This document shows positions 38,701-53,700 of a stretch of DNA of 64,000 nucleotides, in pieces. Under the pieces are notes generated by a model. It was not told where the DNA came from. It saw only the letters and a program-made list of their open reading frames with translations, and did not search any database. The stretch comes from Siphonodentalium dalli (taxonomy: Eukaryota > Mollusca > Scaphopoda > Gadilida > Siphonodentaliidae), in assembly GCA_032622095.1 (NCBI GenBank), contig CP136061.1, forward strand, positions 26,102,991 to 26,166,990. Reading direction: 5' to 3'. Each line of letters opens with the position of its first letter. Positions within the stretch are counted from its first letter, which is position 1. The position numbers were made by a program, and so were the translations under genes.

Positions 38701-41700
38701 CTTTAGGGGATATGCTTGTTCATGTGATTTAGGGGATAACATGCTGCCTGGTGTAATTTAGGGGATACACTTGTTTATGCTATTTAGGGGATAACATGCT
38801 GCCTGGTGTAATTTAGGGGATACACTTGTTGATGTGATTTAGGGGATAACATGCTGCCTGGCGAAAAATTAGGGGATACACTTGTTGATGTGATTTAGGG
38901 GATAACATGCTGCCTTGTGTAATTTAGGGGATACACTTGTTGATTTGATTTATGGGATAACATGCTGCTGGTGTAATTTAGGGGATACACATGTTGATAT
39001 GATTTAGGGGATAACATGCTGTCTGGTGTGATTTAGGGGATACACGTGTTGATGTGATTTATGGGATACCATGCTGCCTGGTGTGATGTCGGGGATACAC
39101 TTGTTGATATGATTTAGGAGATACACTTGTTGTTGATATGATTTAGGGGAAAACAAGCTGATTGTTGTGATTTTGTGATTTAGGGGATACATTTGTTGAT
39201 ATTATTTATAAGATAACATGCGGCCTGGTGTGATGTCGGGAATACACTTGTTGCTTGATATGTTTTAGTGGATACCATGCGGCCTGGTGTTATATCGAGG
39301 ATACACTTATTGATATGATTTATGTGATAACATGCTGCTGGTATGATTTAGGGGATACACTTGTTGTTGATGTGATTTAGGGGACAACATGCTGCCTGGT
39401 ATGATTTATGGGATACACTTGTTGATGTGATTCAGTGGATACCATGTGGCCTGGTGTGTTTTTGTGATTTAGGGGGAAACACTTGTTGATATTATTTATG
39501 GGATAACATGCGGCCTGGTGTGAGTTTAGTTTTTTCGGATAGTTTTACGAAGGGAAATGCTGTTTAACCCTTTGTATTTTAAATGGATTGTCCCATTCAA
39601 TTCCAGGCTCACGGGACACCAAATTGTCTGATTTACACATTTGTGCATGTTTGTCAATATGTGTAAATATATTAATGTCAGGGAAATATATGCAATATTC
39701 GTTCAATAGCATATTAGATTCGTGATCCGAATTGATATAAAATGGCATATGTCAATTTTCGACCCATCATGCTAATACACACTGAACAAATACTTGCAGT
39801 CGCATTATGTTCATGGCACAGGCACTAACAATATACACATCATCACCCATCAGTGTTTTGTTTCAGACCATATTTGGCAGTGCACATTATAAGAAGCGAA
39901 CATTAACTGTTTGTATAGGTTGACAACAATTCAAAACCGAGTCACCATTTGTTAATCTATGTATGGCCATCAGAACCACCTCATATTTATTAGCTGATCC
40001 CATCCATATTATTATACAGAAAACATGGTAGTTTTATGGTGTTTAATTGGACAGGACAACTGCAATCCGTGTTTAAAACACTCCTGGGTTGACATTGCAT
40101 GAATTAATCTAGTTGTATGAATGTCACTACAGATCCGTCCGAAGAAAATTTAGAAGACATATGGTCAGTGGTGTGGAGTGCAGGCTGTCAAATAATTGTC
40201 ATGCTTAATGGAACTAATGATCCGCGACAGGTTTGTCATATGTATATGTAGAGCTATGTGGCATTTGTTATTTAACTTATGTCATCTCCTATAATAATGA
40301 AGGCACTAGCTCGTCGTTGTTGTTGTATCTCTTATAATAATGATGGCACTAGCTCGTCGTTGTTGTAGTATCTCATATAATAATGATGGCACTAGCTCGT
40401 CGTTGTTGTAGTATCTCCTATACTAATGATGGCACTAGCTCGTCGTTGTTGTAGTATCTCATATAATAATGATGACACTAGCTCGTCGTTGTTGTAGTAT
40501 CTCCTATAATAATGATGACACTAGCTCGTCGCTGTTGTAGTATCTCTTATACTAATGATGGCACTAGATCGTCGTCGTTGTAGTATCTCCTATAATATTG
40601 ACGGCACTAGCTCGTCGTTGTTGTAGTATCTCCTATAATAATGATGGTACTAGCTCGTCGTTGTTGTAGTATCTCCTATAATATTGATGACACTAGCTCT
40701 CGTCGTTGTTGTTGTAGTATATCCTATAGTAATGATGACACTAGCTCGTCGTTGTTGTAGTATATCATATAGTAATGATGGCACTAGCTCGTCGTTGTTG
40801 TAGTAGTATCTCCTATAATAATGATGGCTCTAGCTCGTCGTTGTTGTAGTATCTCCTATAATAATGATGGCACTAGCTCGTCGTTGTTGTAGTATCTCCG
40901 ATACTAATGATGGCACTAGCTCGTCGTTGTTGTAGTATCTCATATAATAATGATGACACTAGCTCGTCGTTGTTGTAGTATCTCCTATAATAATGATGAC
41001 ACTAGCTCGTCGCTGTTGTAGTATCTCTTATACTAATGATGGCACTAGCTCGTCGTCGTTGTAGTATCTCCTATAATAATGACGGCACTAGCTCGTCGTT
41101 GTTGTAGTATCTCCTATAATAATGATGGTACTAGCTCGTCGTTGTTGTAGTATCTCCTATAATATTGATGACACTAGCTCTCGTCGTTGTTGTTGTAGTA
41201 TCTCCTATAGTAATGATGACACTAGCTCGTCGTTGTTGTAGTATATCATATAGTAATGGTGGCACTAGCTCGTTGTTGTAGTAGCATGTCAAGTTCAGGG
41301 CACATATTTATTAAGCCCATATCATCCTAGTATGAATTTTATACCTTTTTGAAAATATCCCATTGACATCTTCTCTCGTGTGTGGCCAAACTATGTTGCA
41401 TACCCATACCCATTACAAATGTTTTCAATTACCCAGTACGTACTACAGACATCATTTAAATTGTTTAAATAAGCGTGTTGTTTATGCAATCACGAAGTTA
41501 TGTTCTTTGAGAGATTATTGGGGGTGGCGGCTTAAATGTCAATGTTTTATATCAGCACCTGTAACCTACGAAAATCTACAACAACTATTGATCTATGATT
41601 TTGCAGCCCAACAAGGCCTATATAGTTATGCATTATTTTGTTATTACAACAAATTTATTAAGTATTGTTTTGGATGCGGTAAAATATCGAGCCCTGATTG

Positions 41701-44700
41701 TCTTCTCCCAGGCTTGATTCGCATAATCTATATAGTCATGCACGTGCAGATTGGATATTGAGTTGTCCTGCTAAAATGGAAGAGTGAGATCTGGCCTAAC
41801 CAATATGCCCCACTTTTGCATCCTATGCGATATTGTATATATGCGGTAGATCTAAAGTCAAATCAGCTGCCATTGAGACGATAGAGAACAGGACATACAT
41901 GTATACTTTAATTAATCTTGATAATTTTTGTTTGATTGCCGTTATCGTTGTGTCCGACCAATTGATACATGAATTTCCATGGCCAATGTAATAAATTTAA
42001 AATTCATTTATATTCAGGTATTGTGTTCCATTTTGATCAAAACTGTCCCACGTATAAAATATGAATTTTTTCATTCATTAAGTCATAATACGTAATCAAA
42101 ACGTTTTTAATTAAATTTAGAACAGTATTGTATTTGTAATAAAATATGTCAACTGGAAAATGAATAGTTGTCCATGCGTAGATAAGAGTCCACCAAACAT
42201 CCAACATGTGCAAAGGTATCGATATTGCTATGGTATTGCTCAGTTTGATTCATTGACATGAGTTTATTATTAAGTAATATTCTCTATAAACTTTTAGTTA
42301 GGTGTTGTCTAGACATGTGTATTGTGAAATTGGCCTCAGATTCGGGAGATTTCCAGATCGGGTTATCTGCCTGATATAGTTCCTCATGTTCGGTTATATT
42401 AGCTTATACTCTCATCAGAGCGCGAGGCATGTTCCTATCAATGAACAGTTGTTGTTTTAGTTGGGTTTTGCGGTGGGAAATGTTGTCCCTACCAGGATAC
42501 TGCCATTCAACCCTCTGCAAACATGCTTCAATTCTAGAAATGTGTACATTGTTAATTTGTATTTGTTTATGCGCGTCTATGATCATTAGTGTATTTGATT
42601 CTTTAGCCCATAAAGCTGCAGTGGGGACCTTTCTCGGTGATAATAACCTGCTACATTGTCTTTCTTTCATTCATATTTCAAGTTAATTCCCAAATCTCAC
42701 TGAAATGTTACATATAAAAGCGCATTTCAAGCTTACTGGAACAGGATTCTTTTTGAATGTACATTCAATAGTATTCACATATGACAAGAAACTAAGAACG
42801 CTGAAGCTTTGCAACTTAGCAAGGCTTATTAATATTCAGCTCAGTTTTAAATTGCAATGACCAAAACGTATGGTTACCTACTTAGGTTGGAACAATAAAT
42901 GTTAATGCCTCTTTTACAGTGTGCGTGTCCGAGATATTGGCCCAGAAAGGAGAACGTACCGACTGCTTATGGGAAATCATTAGTGGTTTTAAGATCTGAA
43001 GAGATTATATCATCGTTTGTGATGAGAGAACTAACAGTCTGGAGGGTGAGTTCACTATTGTACAATCTGTATGGTGATATTACTATTGTACATTTTGGAG
43101 GGTGGGTTCACTATTGCACATACAGTCTGGATGGTGAGTTCACTATTGTACAATCTGAACGATGAATTTACTAGTGTACAATCTGGATGGTGATATTACT
43201 ATTGTACAGTCTGGATGGTGAGTTCACTATCGTACATTCTGGATGGTGAATTTACTAGTGTACAATCTGGATGGTGAGATTACTATTGTACAGTCTGGAT
43301 GGTGAGTTCACTATCGTACAATCTGGATGGTGAATTTACTAGTGTACAATCTGGATGGTGATATTACTATTGTACAGTCTGGATGGTGAGTTCACTATCG
43401 TACAATCTGGATGGTGAATTTACTAGTGTACAATCTGGATGGTGAGATTACTATTCTACAGTCTGGATGGTGAGATTACTATTGTACAGTCTGGATGGTG
43501 AGTTCACTATCGTACAATCTGGATGGTGAATTTACTAGTGTACAATCTGGATGGTGAGATTACTATTCTACAGTCTGGATGGTGAGTTCACTATTGTACA
43601 GTCCGGATGGTGAGTTCACTATTGTACAGTCCGGATGGTGAGTTCACTATTGTACAGTCTGGATATTGAGTTTACTAGTGTACAATCTGGATGGTGAGTT
43701 CACTATTGTACAGTCTGGATGGTGAGTTCACTATTGTACAATATGGATGGTGAATTTACTAGTGTACAATCTGGATGGTGATATTACTATTGTACAGTCT
43801 GGTGGGTGGGTTCACTATTGTACATACAGTCCGGATGGTGAGTTCACTATTGTACAATCTGAACAATGAATTTACTAGTGTACAATCTGGATGGTGATAT
43901 TACTATTGTACAGTCTGGATGGTGAGTTCACTATCGTACAATCTGGATGGTGAATTTACTAGTGTAAAATCTGGATGGTGAGATTACTATTGTACAGTCT
44001 GGATGGTGAGCTCACTATTGTACAGTCCGGATGGTGAGTTCACTATTGTACAGTCTGGATGGTGAGATTACTATTCTACAGTCTGGATGGTGAGTTCACT
44101 ATTGTACAGTCCGGATGGCGAGATTACTGTTGTATACACACGTTATTGAAATGTAATTTTTTATATCCATATGTAAACTATCTACTACTACGTTCCATAA
44201 TGATGTTAACGCTACAATCTGGAATGCACTCTGAATGACAAACATGTGCGTACATACAATGAATCAACCTCTGAACTATGCTATTCAGTTTTATTGTTCG
44301 GATATAACAGTATGTAGCTTGTGATTTAAACACAACAGGCTCTTTAGATTAGTTGAAATGTATCGCATTGTACGTAGGACTCAATTGTATGAGGAGCACG
44401 CGTGAAAATAGCCTATGTTAAGTGACAATTACTAGCAGATTTTAACGTATTTCGCTATTGACAACAAAGTAACCAGAATCACGTCACAATTTCGCATACA
44501 CGTACATGTCCATTATATTTAGGAGTTTTGTGTATAACGTCTACATGTAGCAAAACAAAGATATAATCCTATATTAACCGAATGATCGACAATGCTATGC
44601 AGACAGATCGAGAAATAAATTTGCATACGTGTAAAGGTCTTAATATTATTCAAGCCAACCAAGTCACCGATACATACGTCGTTACACGTTGTGTGTTATA

Positions 44701-47700
44701 TGTGCACGTACACGTGTTAGTCTTTCATCGTGAAATCGTGTGACTGCTGCCAAGTGCACATACATAATTATGTTGCACATACGTGGTTCTGAAACTGGCT
44801 AAAAATAGGTGTCATCCGCTATGATATGCTCACATTTCAGTAATATCATTCAATTCCACTGTATGCGTATTCAGAACTAATATGATCGTACGTGACACGT
44901 AATGGAGCAACCACCAAGTTGATCATTAAGTTCAATGTTACAATAATTATAGGATGTTCCGTACAGGGTACGGTACTTCATGTGCTACACCACTCGGAGA
45001 AATGTCTGTGTCGTCACGCAAATACCATGCTAGAACTTGGATTGATATATTCGTAATCGTATATAGTCACCAATAGCCGGGTTACCACCGTAGTAACGGA
45101 CATTGCCCATATAGTGAACTATTCAAACCCAGCATTAAAATCATGGTTATGATCAGTCCAAACATATGAGTAAAGTTCGAACATAAGATAATAGCTGAGA
45201 ACCTGGTGTGAATTGAACTGTGGTGGGGCCTCAAGCATATCTACCCCTGCACGTCAGAACAAAATTATGCCATGAAATGGCATAATTAGCTTGAGGATGG
45301 AAGTGAACCATCATCCCACAGCGAAATCAACCAGGCCTGTTGGGTTTGAATAGTTCGCTAGATGGGCAATGTCAGGTACTACGGTAGTAACCCAGCTATT
45401 GGTGACTATATACGATTACGAATATATCAATTCAAGTTATAACATGGTATTTTAGTGTGATGACAGACATTTATCCGAGTGGTGTAGCACATGTAGTACC
45501 CTGTATGCATATATACATATATATATCACAGCAGAAGTTTCCTTAGAATTAATGGATGGAAATGGAATGCCTTTAATATTTGTATTATTTGAGTCGGACA
45601 TAGATTACCTTAGCTGCAGGCAATCAATGCAATACATGTAAACTATGTAGAAAAAGAAATTATTGAATGAAGTGTAGTGAATATGATGCGTCACTTTAAT
45701 ATTTGAGTCGGACATAGCTTACCTTACCTGAAGGCAATCAATGCAATAAGTGATGTAGAAACAGAAATTATTGAATGAAGTGTAATGAATATGAAGCGTC
45801 ATTTTAATGCAATATCGATTGGGTGGAAGAGAAATGTCACTTTAATAGTTAACGATGATATACATATAGAATTATAGATTATCCCCATTGAAGACGATCA
45901 ATGCAATGAACAGTGTAGAAATGGAGAAAATGTTGCCTGAATGAATCAATGTGTGAACATAAAGTCTCACTTTAATGAAATATTGAGATGATGGAATCAA
46001 CGATGAATTTGCAATTTCTTTAATGATGAAATTGGTTTACATATACATGTATATGCAGCTGAAAATGTGAATTGACTGAAATGTAATTATCAAAGTGTCA
46101 ATGGCACTGTAGCTAACGTGGAAAGGGAATAATTTCATGTGTTACAGTTAATGGAGCAATTAGGAATGTTGAAAGGCCTAGTTATGCAAAGATTAAAATC
46201 AAAGATGGCCACGACAGCCATGTTTTTTGGCAAATGACCCAAAAAAGACTCCTTCCTATTTACATGTCATTGTTAACATCCCTCACAAATTTCATGATGA
46301 TCCGACAAAAGATACGACATGTAGCCCGTGTCAAAGGATTTAGTTGTGTAAAGAGTAAAATACAAGATGGCTGGTTTTTTGGTTGAATTTAAAATGAATC
46401 TTTTCCCATCTACATGTAATTGTTAACATCCATGACAAATCTCATGATGATTGGACCAAAGATTCGACTTGTAGCCCTTGACAAAGAATTTAGTCATGCA
46501 AAGAGTATAATCCAAGATGGCTGCTGGCGGCCATATTTTTGGCCGAACAACCCCAAAATTACTCGTTTCCCATCTACATGTCAATTTTAACATCCATGAC
46601 AAATGTAATGAAAGTGTCAATGACACTGTAGCTCAACTTAGTAGGGGAATGATTTAATGGTTGACAGTAAATGGAGTAATAGGAAAGGTGCTAATTGAAA
46701 TGTCTAAGTAAGACTAGATGTACATGTCAATATCAACATTCATGACAGGTTTCATAATGATCGGATCAGGGATGTGGTGATTATGGTGTGCCAAAGGATT
46801 TATTGATGCAAAGAGTAAATTCTAAAATGGCCAATGGCAGCCATGTTTTTTTCCGAACTACCCCAAAATGAACTGTTCCCATCTACAGCCTTTACAAATC
46901 TCATAATGATCTGATCAAAGGTACGACCTGTAGCCTGTGCCAATGGATTTGGTCATGCAAAGAGTAAAATCCAAGATGGCTGCTGGCGGCCATGTTTTTC
47001 GGCTGAACGACCCCAAAATAACTCGTTTCCCATCTACATGTCATTGTTAACATCCATGACAAATTTCATGAAGTTCCGACCAAAGCTACGACCTGTAGCC
47101 CGCACCAAAGGATTTAGTCATGCAAAGAGTAAAATCCAATATGGCTGCTGGCGGACATGTTTTTTAGACAAATGACCCCAAAAACACTCGTTCCCATCTA
47201 CATGTTAATATTAACATCCATGACAAATTTCATGATTATCAGACGAACAGTACGACCTGTAGCCCGCGCCATTGGATTGAATTTTGAAATCCAAGATAGC
47301 CGCCAGCAGCCATGTTTTTTGGCCAGATGACCCCAAAATGACTCGTTCCCATCTACATGTCAATATCAACATTCATGACAAATTTAATAAAGATCAGACC
47401 AAAGGTACGACCTGTAGCCCGCGCCAAAGGATTTAGTCATGCAAAGAGTAAAATCCAAGATGGCTGCTGGCGGCCATGTTTTTTGACCGAACGACCCAAA
47501 AATCACTCGTTCCCATCTACATGTCATTGTTAACATCCATGACAAATTTCATGAAGTTCTGACCAAAGCTACAACCTGTAGCCCGCAACAAAGAATTTAG
47601 TCATGCAAAGAGTAAAATCCAAGATGGCTGCTGGCGGCCATGATGTTTGGCTGAACGACCCCAAAATCACTCGTTCCCATCTACATGTCAATATTAACAT

Positions 47701-50700
47701 CCATGACAAATTTCATGATAAGACGAACAGCACGACCTGTAGCCCGCGCCAATGGATTGAATTTTGAAATCCAAGATGGCCACCAGCGGCCATTCGTTCT
47801 CATCTACATGTCAAGGTCAACATTCGTGACAAATTTCATAAAGATCAGACCAAAGGTACAACCTGTAGCCCGCGCCAAAGGAATTTGTTGAGGGACACAC
47901 GCACACACGGACGACGGACGCCAAACCATGGCAATAGATCAAACTTACAAAGTAAGTTGAGCTAATAATGATCCGACAAAAGATACGACCTGTGGCCCGT
48001 GCTAATGGATTGAATTTTGAAATCCAAGATGACCACTGACGGCCATGTTTTTTGGTCAAACGACCCCAAAATGACTCGTTCCCATCTACATTGTACATGT
48101 CAATAGCCATGACAAATATCATAATGATCTGACCAAAGGTACGAACTAGAGCCTGTGCCGAAGGATTTAGTCATGAAAAGAATAAAATCCAAGATGACCA
48201 CTGATGGCCATGTTTTTTGGTCGAACTACCCCAAAATGACTCATTCCCATCAGCCTGTCATTATTAACATCAATGACAAATTTCATGATAATCAGACGAA
48301 CAGTACGACATGAAGACCACGCCAATCGATTTAATTTTGAAATCAAAGATGGCTGCCAGCGGCCATGTTTTTTGGCCAAATTACCCCAAAATGACTCATT
48401 CCCATCTACATGTCAATATCAACATTCATGACAAATTTAATAAAGATCAGACCAAAGGTACGACCTGTAGCCCGCGCCAAAGGATTTAGTCATGCAAAGA
48501 GTAAAATCCAAGATGGCTGCTGGCGGCCATGTCTTTTGACCGAATGACCCCAAAAGGACTCGTTCCCATTTACATGTCAAGGTCAACAGCCATGACAAAT
48601 TTCATGAAGATCCGACCAAAGCTACGACCTGTAGCCCGCGCCGAAGGATTTAGTCATGCAAAGAGTAAAATCCAAGATGGCTACTGGTGGCCATATTTTT
48701 TGGCCTAACGACCCCAAAATAACTCGTTGCCATCTACATGTCAATATTAACATCTATGACAAATTTCATGATAATCAGACGAACAGTACGACCTGTAGAC
48801 CGCGCCAATCTATTTAATTTTGAAATCAAAGATGGCTGCCAGCCGCCATGTTTTTTGGCCAAATTACCCCAAAATGACTCATTCCCATCTACATGTCAAC
48901 ATTCATGACAAATTTCATAATAATCTGACCAATGTTAGTACCTGTAGCCTGTGCCAAAGGATTTAGTCATGCAAAGAGTAAAATCCAAGATGGCTGCTGG
49001 CGGCCATGTCTTTTGACCGAATGACCCCAAAAGGACTCGTTCCCATTTACATGTCAAGATCAACAGCCATGACAAATTTCATGAAGATCCGACCAAAGCT
49101 ACGACCTGTAGCCCGCGCCAAGGATTTAGTCATGCAAAGATTAAAATCCAAGATGCTCATGACGGCCATGTTTTTTGGCCAAACTACCCCAAAATGACTC
49201 GTTCCCATCTGCCTGTCATTATTAACATCCATGACAAATTTCATGATAATCAGACGAACAGTACGACATGTAGACCGCGCCAATCTATTTAATTTTGAAA
49301 TCAAAGATGGCTGCCAGCGGCCATGTTTTTTAGCCAAATGACCCCAAAATGACTCATTCCCCATCTACATGTCAATGTCAACATTCATGACAAATTTCAT
49401 AATTATCTGACCAAAGTAAGGACCTGTAGCCTGTGCCAAAGGATTTAGTCATGCAAAGAGTAAAATCCAAGATGGCTGCTGGCGGCCATGTCTTTTGGCC
49501 GAATGACCCCAAAAGGACTCGTTCCCATTTACATGTCAAGGTCAACAGCCATGACACATTTCATGAAGATCCGACCAAAGCTACGACCTGTAGCCCGCGC
49601 CAAAGGATTTAGTCATGCAAAGAGTAAAATCCAAGATGGCTACTGGTGGCCATGTTTTTTGGCCTAACGATCCCAAAATAACTCGTTCCCATCTACATGT
49701 CAATATTAACATCTATGACAAATTTCATGATAATCAGACGAACAGTACGACCTGCAGACCGCGCCAATTTATTTAATTTTGAAACCAAAGATGGCTGCCA
49801 GCCAGGGAAGGATCCAGGGCTCTTTTGATACCTGTTACAGGTTTGGGCGCCCAAACTCTGGTGGCCTAAATGTCCCCAAATTGCAAGTGGATAGTTTTAT
49901 TAAAGCTGAATTTTCTATATTTTGAAGGAAATCTTCTATTATAATTCAACAATATGCAATGCAAATCATCAATATACAGTTGATATAGAGCCTTTATTTG
50001 CTTAATCAAGTGTCCAGTGAGAAATATTTTAACCCTTTCATGACTGGGGTTTCTTGAAATTTTGCAAAAATCCTGTGCCAATGCATTCTCTTATATAAAT
50101 GAGTGTCTCCCATCTAAGGAGCCTCGAATATAAAAGATAATACATTGGCCTTTATCTTGACCTTGTAAGCCAGTGAATTTTCTTATGCGGGATCTTTAAT
50201 GCTGCACCTAAGGAAGGGGGCGACCCCCTTCCATACCTACCCCCATCTCAGGCCTACGGCCCTCGGGATATGCCTTCTGCATATCATGGTCCCAAAACAG
50301 GTGTCCCCAAAAAATCCCTGGATCCATCCCTGCTGCCAGCGGCCATGTTTTTTGGCCAAATGACCCCAAAATGACTCATTCCCATCTACATGTACATGCC
50401 AATGTCAACATTCATGACAAATTTCATGATGATCTGACCAAAGTAAGAACCTGTAGCCTGTGCCAAAGGATTTAGTCATGCAAAGAGTAAAATCCAAGAT
50501 GGCTGCTGGCGGCCATGTCTTTTGGCCGAATGACCCCAAATGGACTCGTTCCCATTTACATGTCAAGGTCAACAGCCATGACAAATTTCATGAAGATCCG
50601 ACCAAAGCTACGACCTGTAGCCCGCGCCAAAGGATATAGTCATGCAAAGAGTAAAATCCAAGATGGCTACTGGTGGCCATGTTTTTTGGCCTAACGATCC

Positions 50701-53700
50701 CAAAATAACTCATTCCCATCTACATGTCAATATTAACATCTATGACAAATTTCATGATAATCAGACGAACAGTACGACCTGTAGACTGCGCCAATCTATT
50801 TCATTTTGAAATCAAAGATGGCTGCCAAGCGGCTATGCTTTTGGCCAAATTACCACAAAATGACTCATTCCCATCTACATGTCAATGTCAACATTCATGA
50901 CAAATTTCATAATGATCTGACCAAAGTTAGGACCTGTAGCCTGTGCCAAAGGATTTAGTCATGCAAAGAGTAAAATCCAAGATGGCTGCTGGCGGCCATG
51001 TCTTTTGACCGAATGACCCCAAAAGGACTCGTTCCCATTTACATGTCAAGGTCAACAGCCATGACAAATTTTATGAAGATCCGACCAAAGCTACGACCTG
51101 TAGCCCGCGCCAAAGGATTTAGTCATGCAAAGATTAAAATCCAAGATGCTCATGACGGCCATGTTTTTTGGCCAAACTACCCCAAAATGACTCGTTCCCA
51201 TCTGCCTGTCATTATTAACATCCATGACAAATTTCATGATAATCAGACGAACAGTACGACCTGCAGACCGCGCCAATTTATTTACTTTTGAAATCAAAGA
51301 TGGCTGCGAGCGGCCATGTTTTTTGGCCAAATGACCCCAAAATGACTCATTCCCCATCTACATGTGAATGTCAACATTCATAACACATTTCATGAAGATC
51401 CGACCAAAGCTACGACCTGTAGCCCGCGCCAAAGGATTTAGTCATGCAAAGAGTAAAATCCAAGATGGCTACTGGTGGCCATGTTTTTTGGCCTAACGAT
51501 CCCAAAATAACTCGTTCCCATCTACATGTCAATATTAACATCTATGACAAATTTCATGATAATCAGACGAACAGTACGACCTGTAGACTGCGCCAATCTA
51601 TTTAATTTTGAAATCAAAGATGGCTGCCAGCGGCTATGCTTTTGGCCAAATTACCCCAAAATGACTCATTCCCATCTACATGTGAATGTCAACATTCATG
51701 ACAAATTTCATAATGATCTGACCAAAGTTAGGACCTGTAGCCTGTGCCAAAAGATTTAGTCATGCAAAGAGTAAAATCCAAGATGGCTGCTGGCGGCCAT
51801 GTCTTTTGACCGAATGACCCCAAAAGGACTCGTTCCCATTTACATGTCAAGGTCAACAGCCATGACAAATTTCATGAAGATCCGACCAAAGCTACGACCT
51901 GTAGCCCGCGCCAAAGGATTTAGTCATGCAAAGATTAAAATCCAAGATGCTCATGACGGCCATGTTTTTTGGCCAAACTACCCCAAAATGACTCGTTCCC
52001 ATCTGCCTGTCATTATTAACATCCATGACAAATTTCATGATAATCAGACGAACAGTACGACCTGCAGACCGCGCCAATTTATTTAATTTTGAAACCAAAG
52101 ATGGCTGCCAGCGGCCATGTTTTTTGGCCAAATGACCCCAAAATGACTCATTCCCATCTACATGTCAATGTCAACATTCATGACAAATTTCATGATGATC
52201 TGACCAAAGTAAGGACCTGTAGCCTGTGCCAAAGGATTTAGTCATGCAAAGAGTAAAATCCAAGATGGCTGCTGGCGGCCATGTCTTTTGGCCGAATGAC
52301 CCCAAATGGACTCGTTCCCATTTACATGTCAAGGTCAACAGCCATGACAAATTTCATGAAGATCCGACCAAAGCTACGACCTGTAGCCCGCGCCAAAGGA
52401 TATAGTCATGCAAAGAGTAAAATCCAAGATGGCTACTGGTGGCCATGTTTTTTGGCCTAACGATCCCAAAATAACCTGTTCCCATCTACATGTCAATATT
52501 AACATCTATGACAAATTTCATGATAATCAGACGAACAGTACGACCTGTAGACTGCGCCAATCTATTTAATTTTGAAATCAAAGATGGCTGCCAAGCGGCT
52601 ATGCTTTTGGCCAAATTACCCCAAAATGACTCATTCCCATCTACATGTCAATGTCAACATTCATGACAAATTTCATAATGATCTGACCAAAGTTAGGACC
52701 TGTAGCCTGTGCCAAAGGATTTAGTCATGCAAAGAGTAAAATCCAAGATGGCTGCTGGCGGCCATGTCTTTTGACCGAATGACCCCAAAAGGACTCGTTC
52801 CCATTTACATGTCAAGGTCAACAGCCATGACAAATTTCATGAAGATCTGACCAAAGCTACGACCTGTAGCCCGCGCCAAAGGATTTAGTCATGCAAAGAT
52901 TAAAATCCAAGATGCTCATGACGGCCATGTTTTTTGGCCAAACTACCCCAAAATTACTCGTTTCCCATCTGCCTGTCATTATTAACATCCATGACAAATT
53001 TCATGATAATCAGACGAACAGTACAACCTGCAGACCGCGCCAATTTATTTAATTTTGAAATCAAAGATGGCTGCCAGCGGCCATGTTTTTTGGCCAAATG
53101 ACCCCAAAATGACTCATTCCCATCTACATGTACATGTCAATGTTAACATTCATGATAAATTTCATGATGATCTGACCAAAGTAAGGACCTGTAGCCTGTG
53201 CCAAAGGATTTAGTCATGCAAAGAGTAAAATCCAAGATGGCTGATGGCAGTCATGTTTTTTGGCCGAATGACCCCAAAAGGACTCGTTCCCATTTACATG
53301 TCAAGGTCAACAGCCACGACAAATTTCATGAAGATCCGTCCAAAGCTACGACCTGTAGCCTGTGCCAAAGGATTTAGTCATGCAAAGAGTAAAATCCAAG
53401 ATGCTCATGATGGCCATGTTTTTTTGGCCGAACTACCCAAAATGACTCATTCCCATCAGCCTTTCATTATTAACATCCATGACAAATTTCATGATAATCA
53501 GACAAACAGTACGACCTGTAGACCGCGCCAATTGATTTAAATTTTGAAATCAAAGATGGCTGCCAGCGGCCATGTTTTTTGGCCAAATGACCCCAAGATG
53601 ACTCATTCCCATCTACATGTCAATGTCAATGTCAACATTAATGACAAATTCCATAATGATTTGACAAAAGTACCCTGCTGGACAAAACAAGTGTCAACTT

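Noticed and set aside
41363-41761. 132-codon frame in intron 7
   Set aside because: No domain, composition like the surrounding intron, no splice sites. Probably chance.
38525-44135. Regularly spaced repeats resembling a CRISPR array
   Set aside because: The repeats are contiguous, without unique spacers, and lie in introns of a eukaryotic gene. They are minisatellites.
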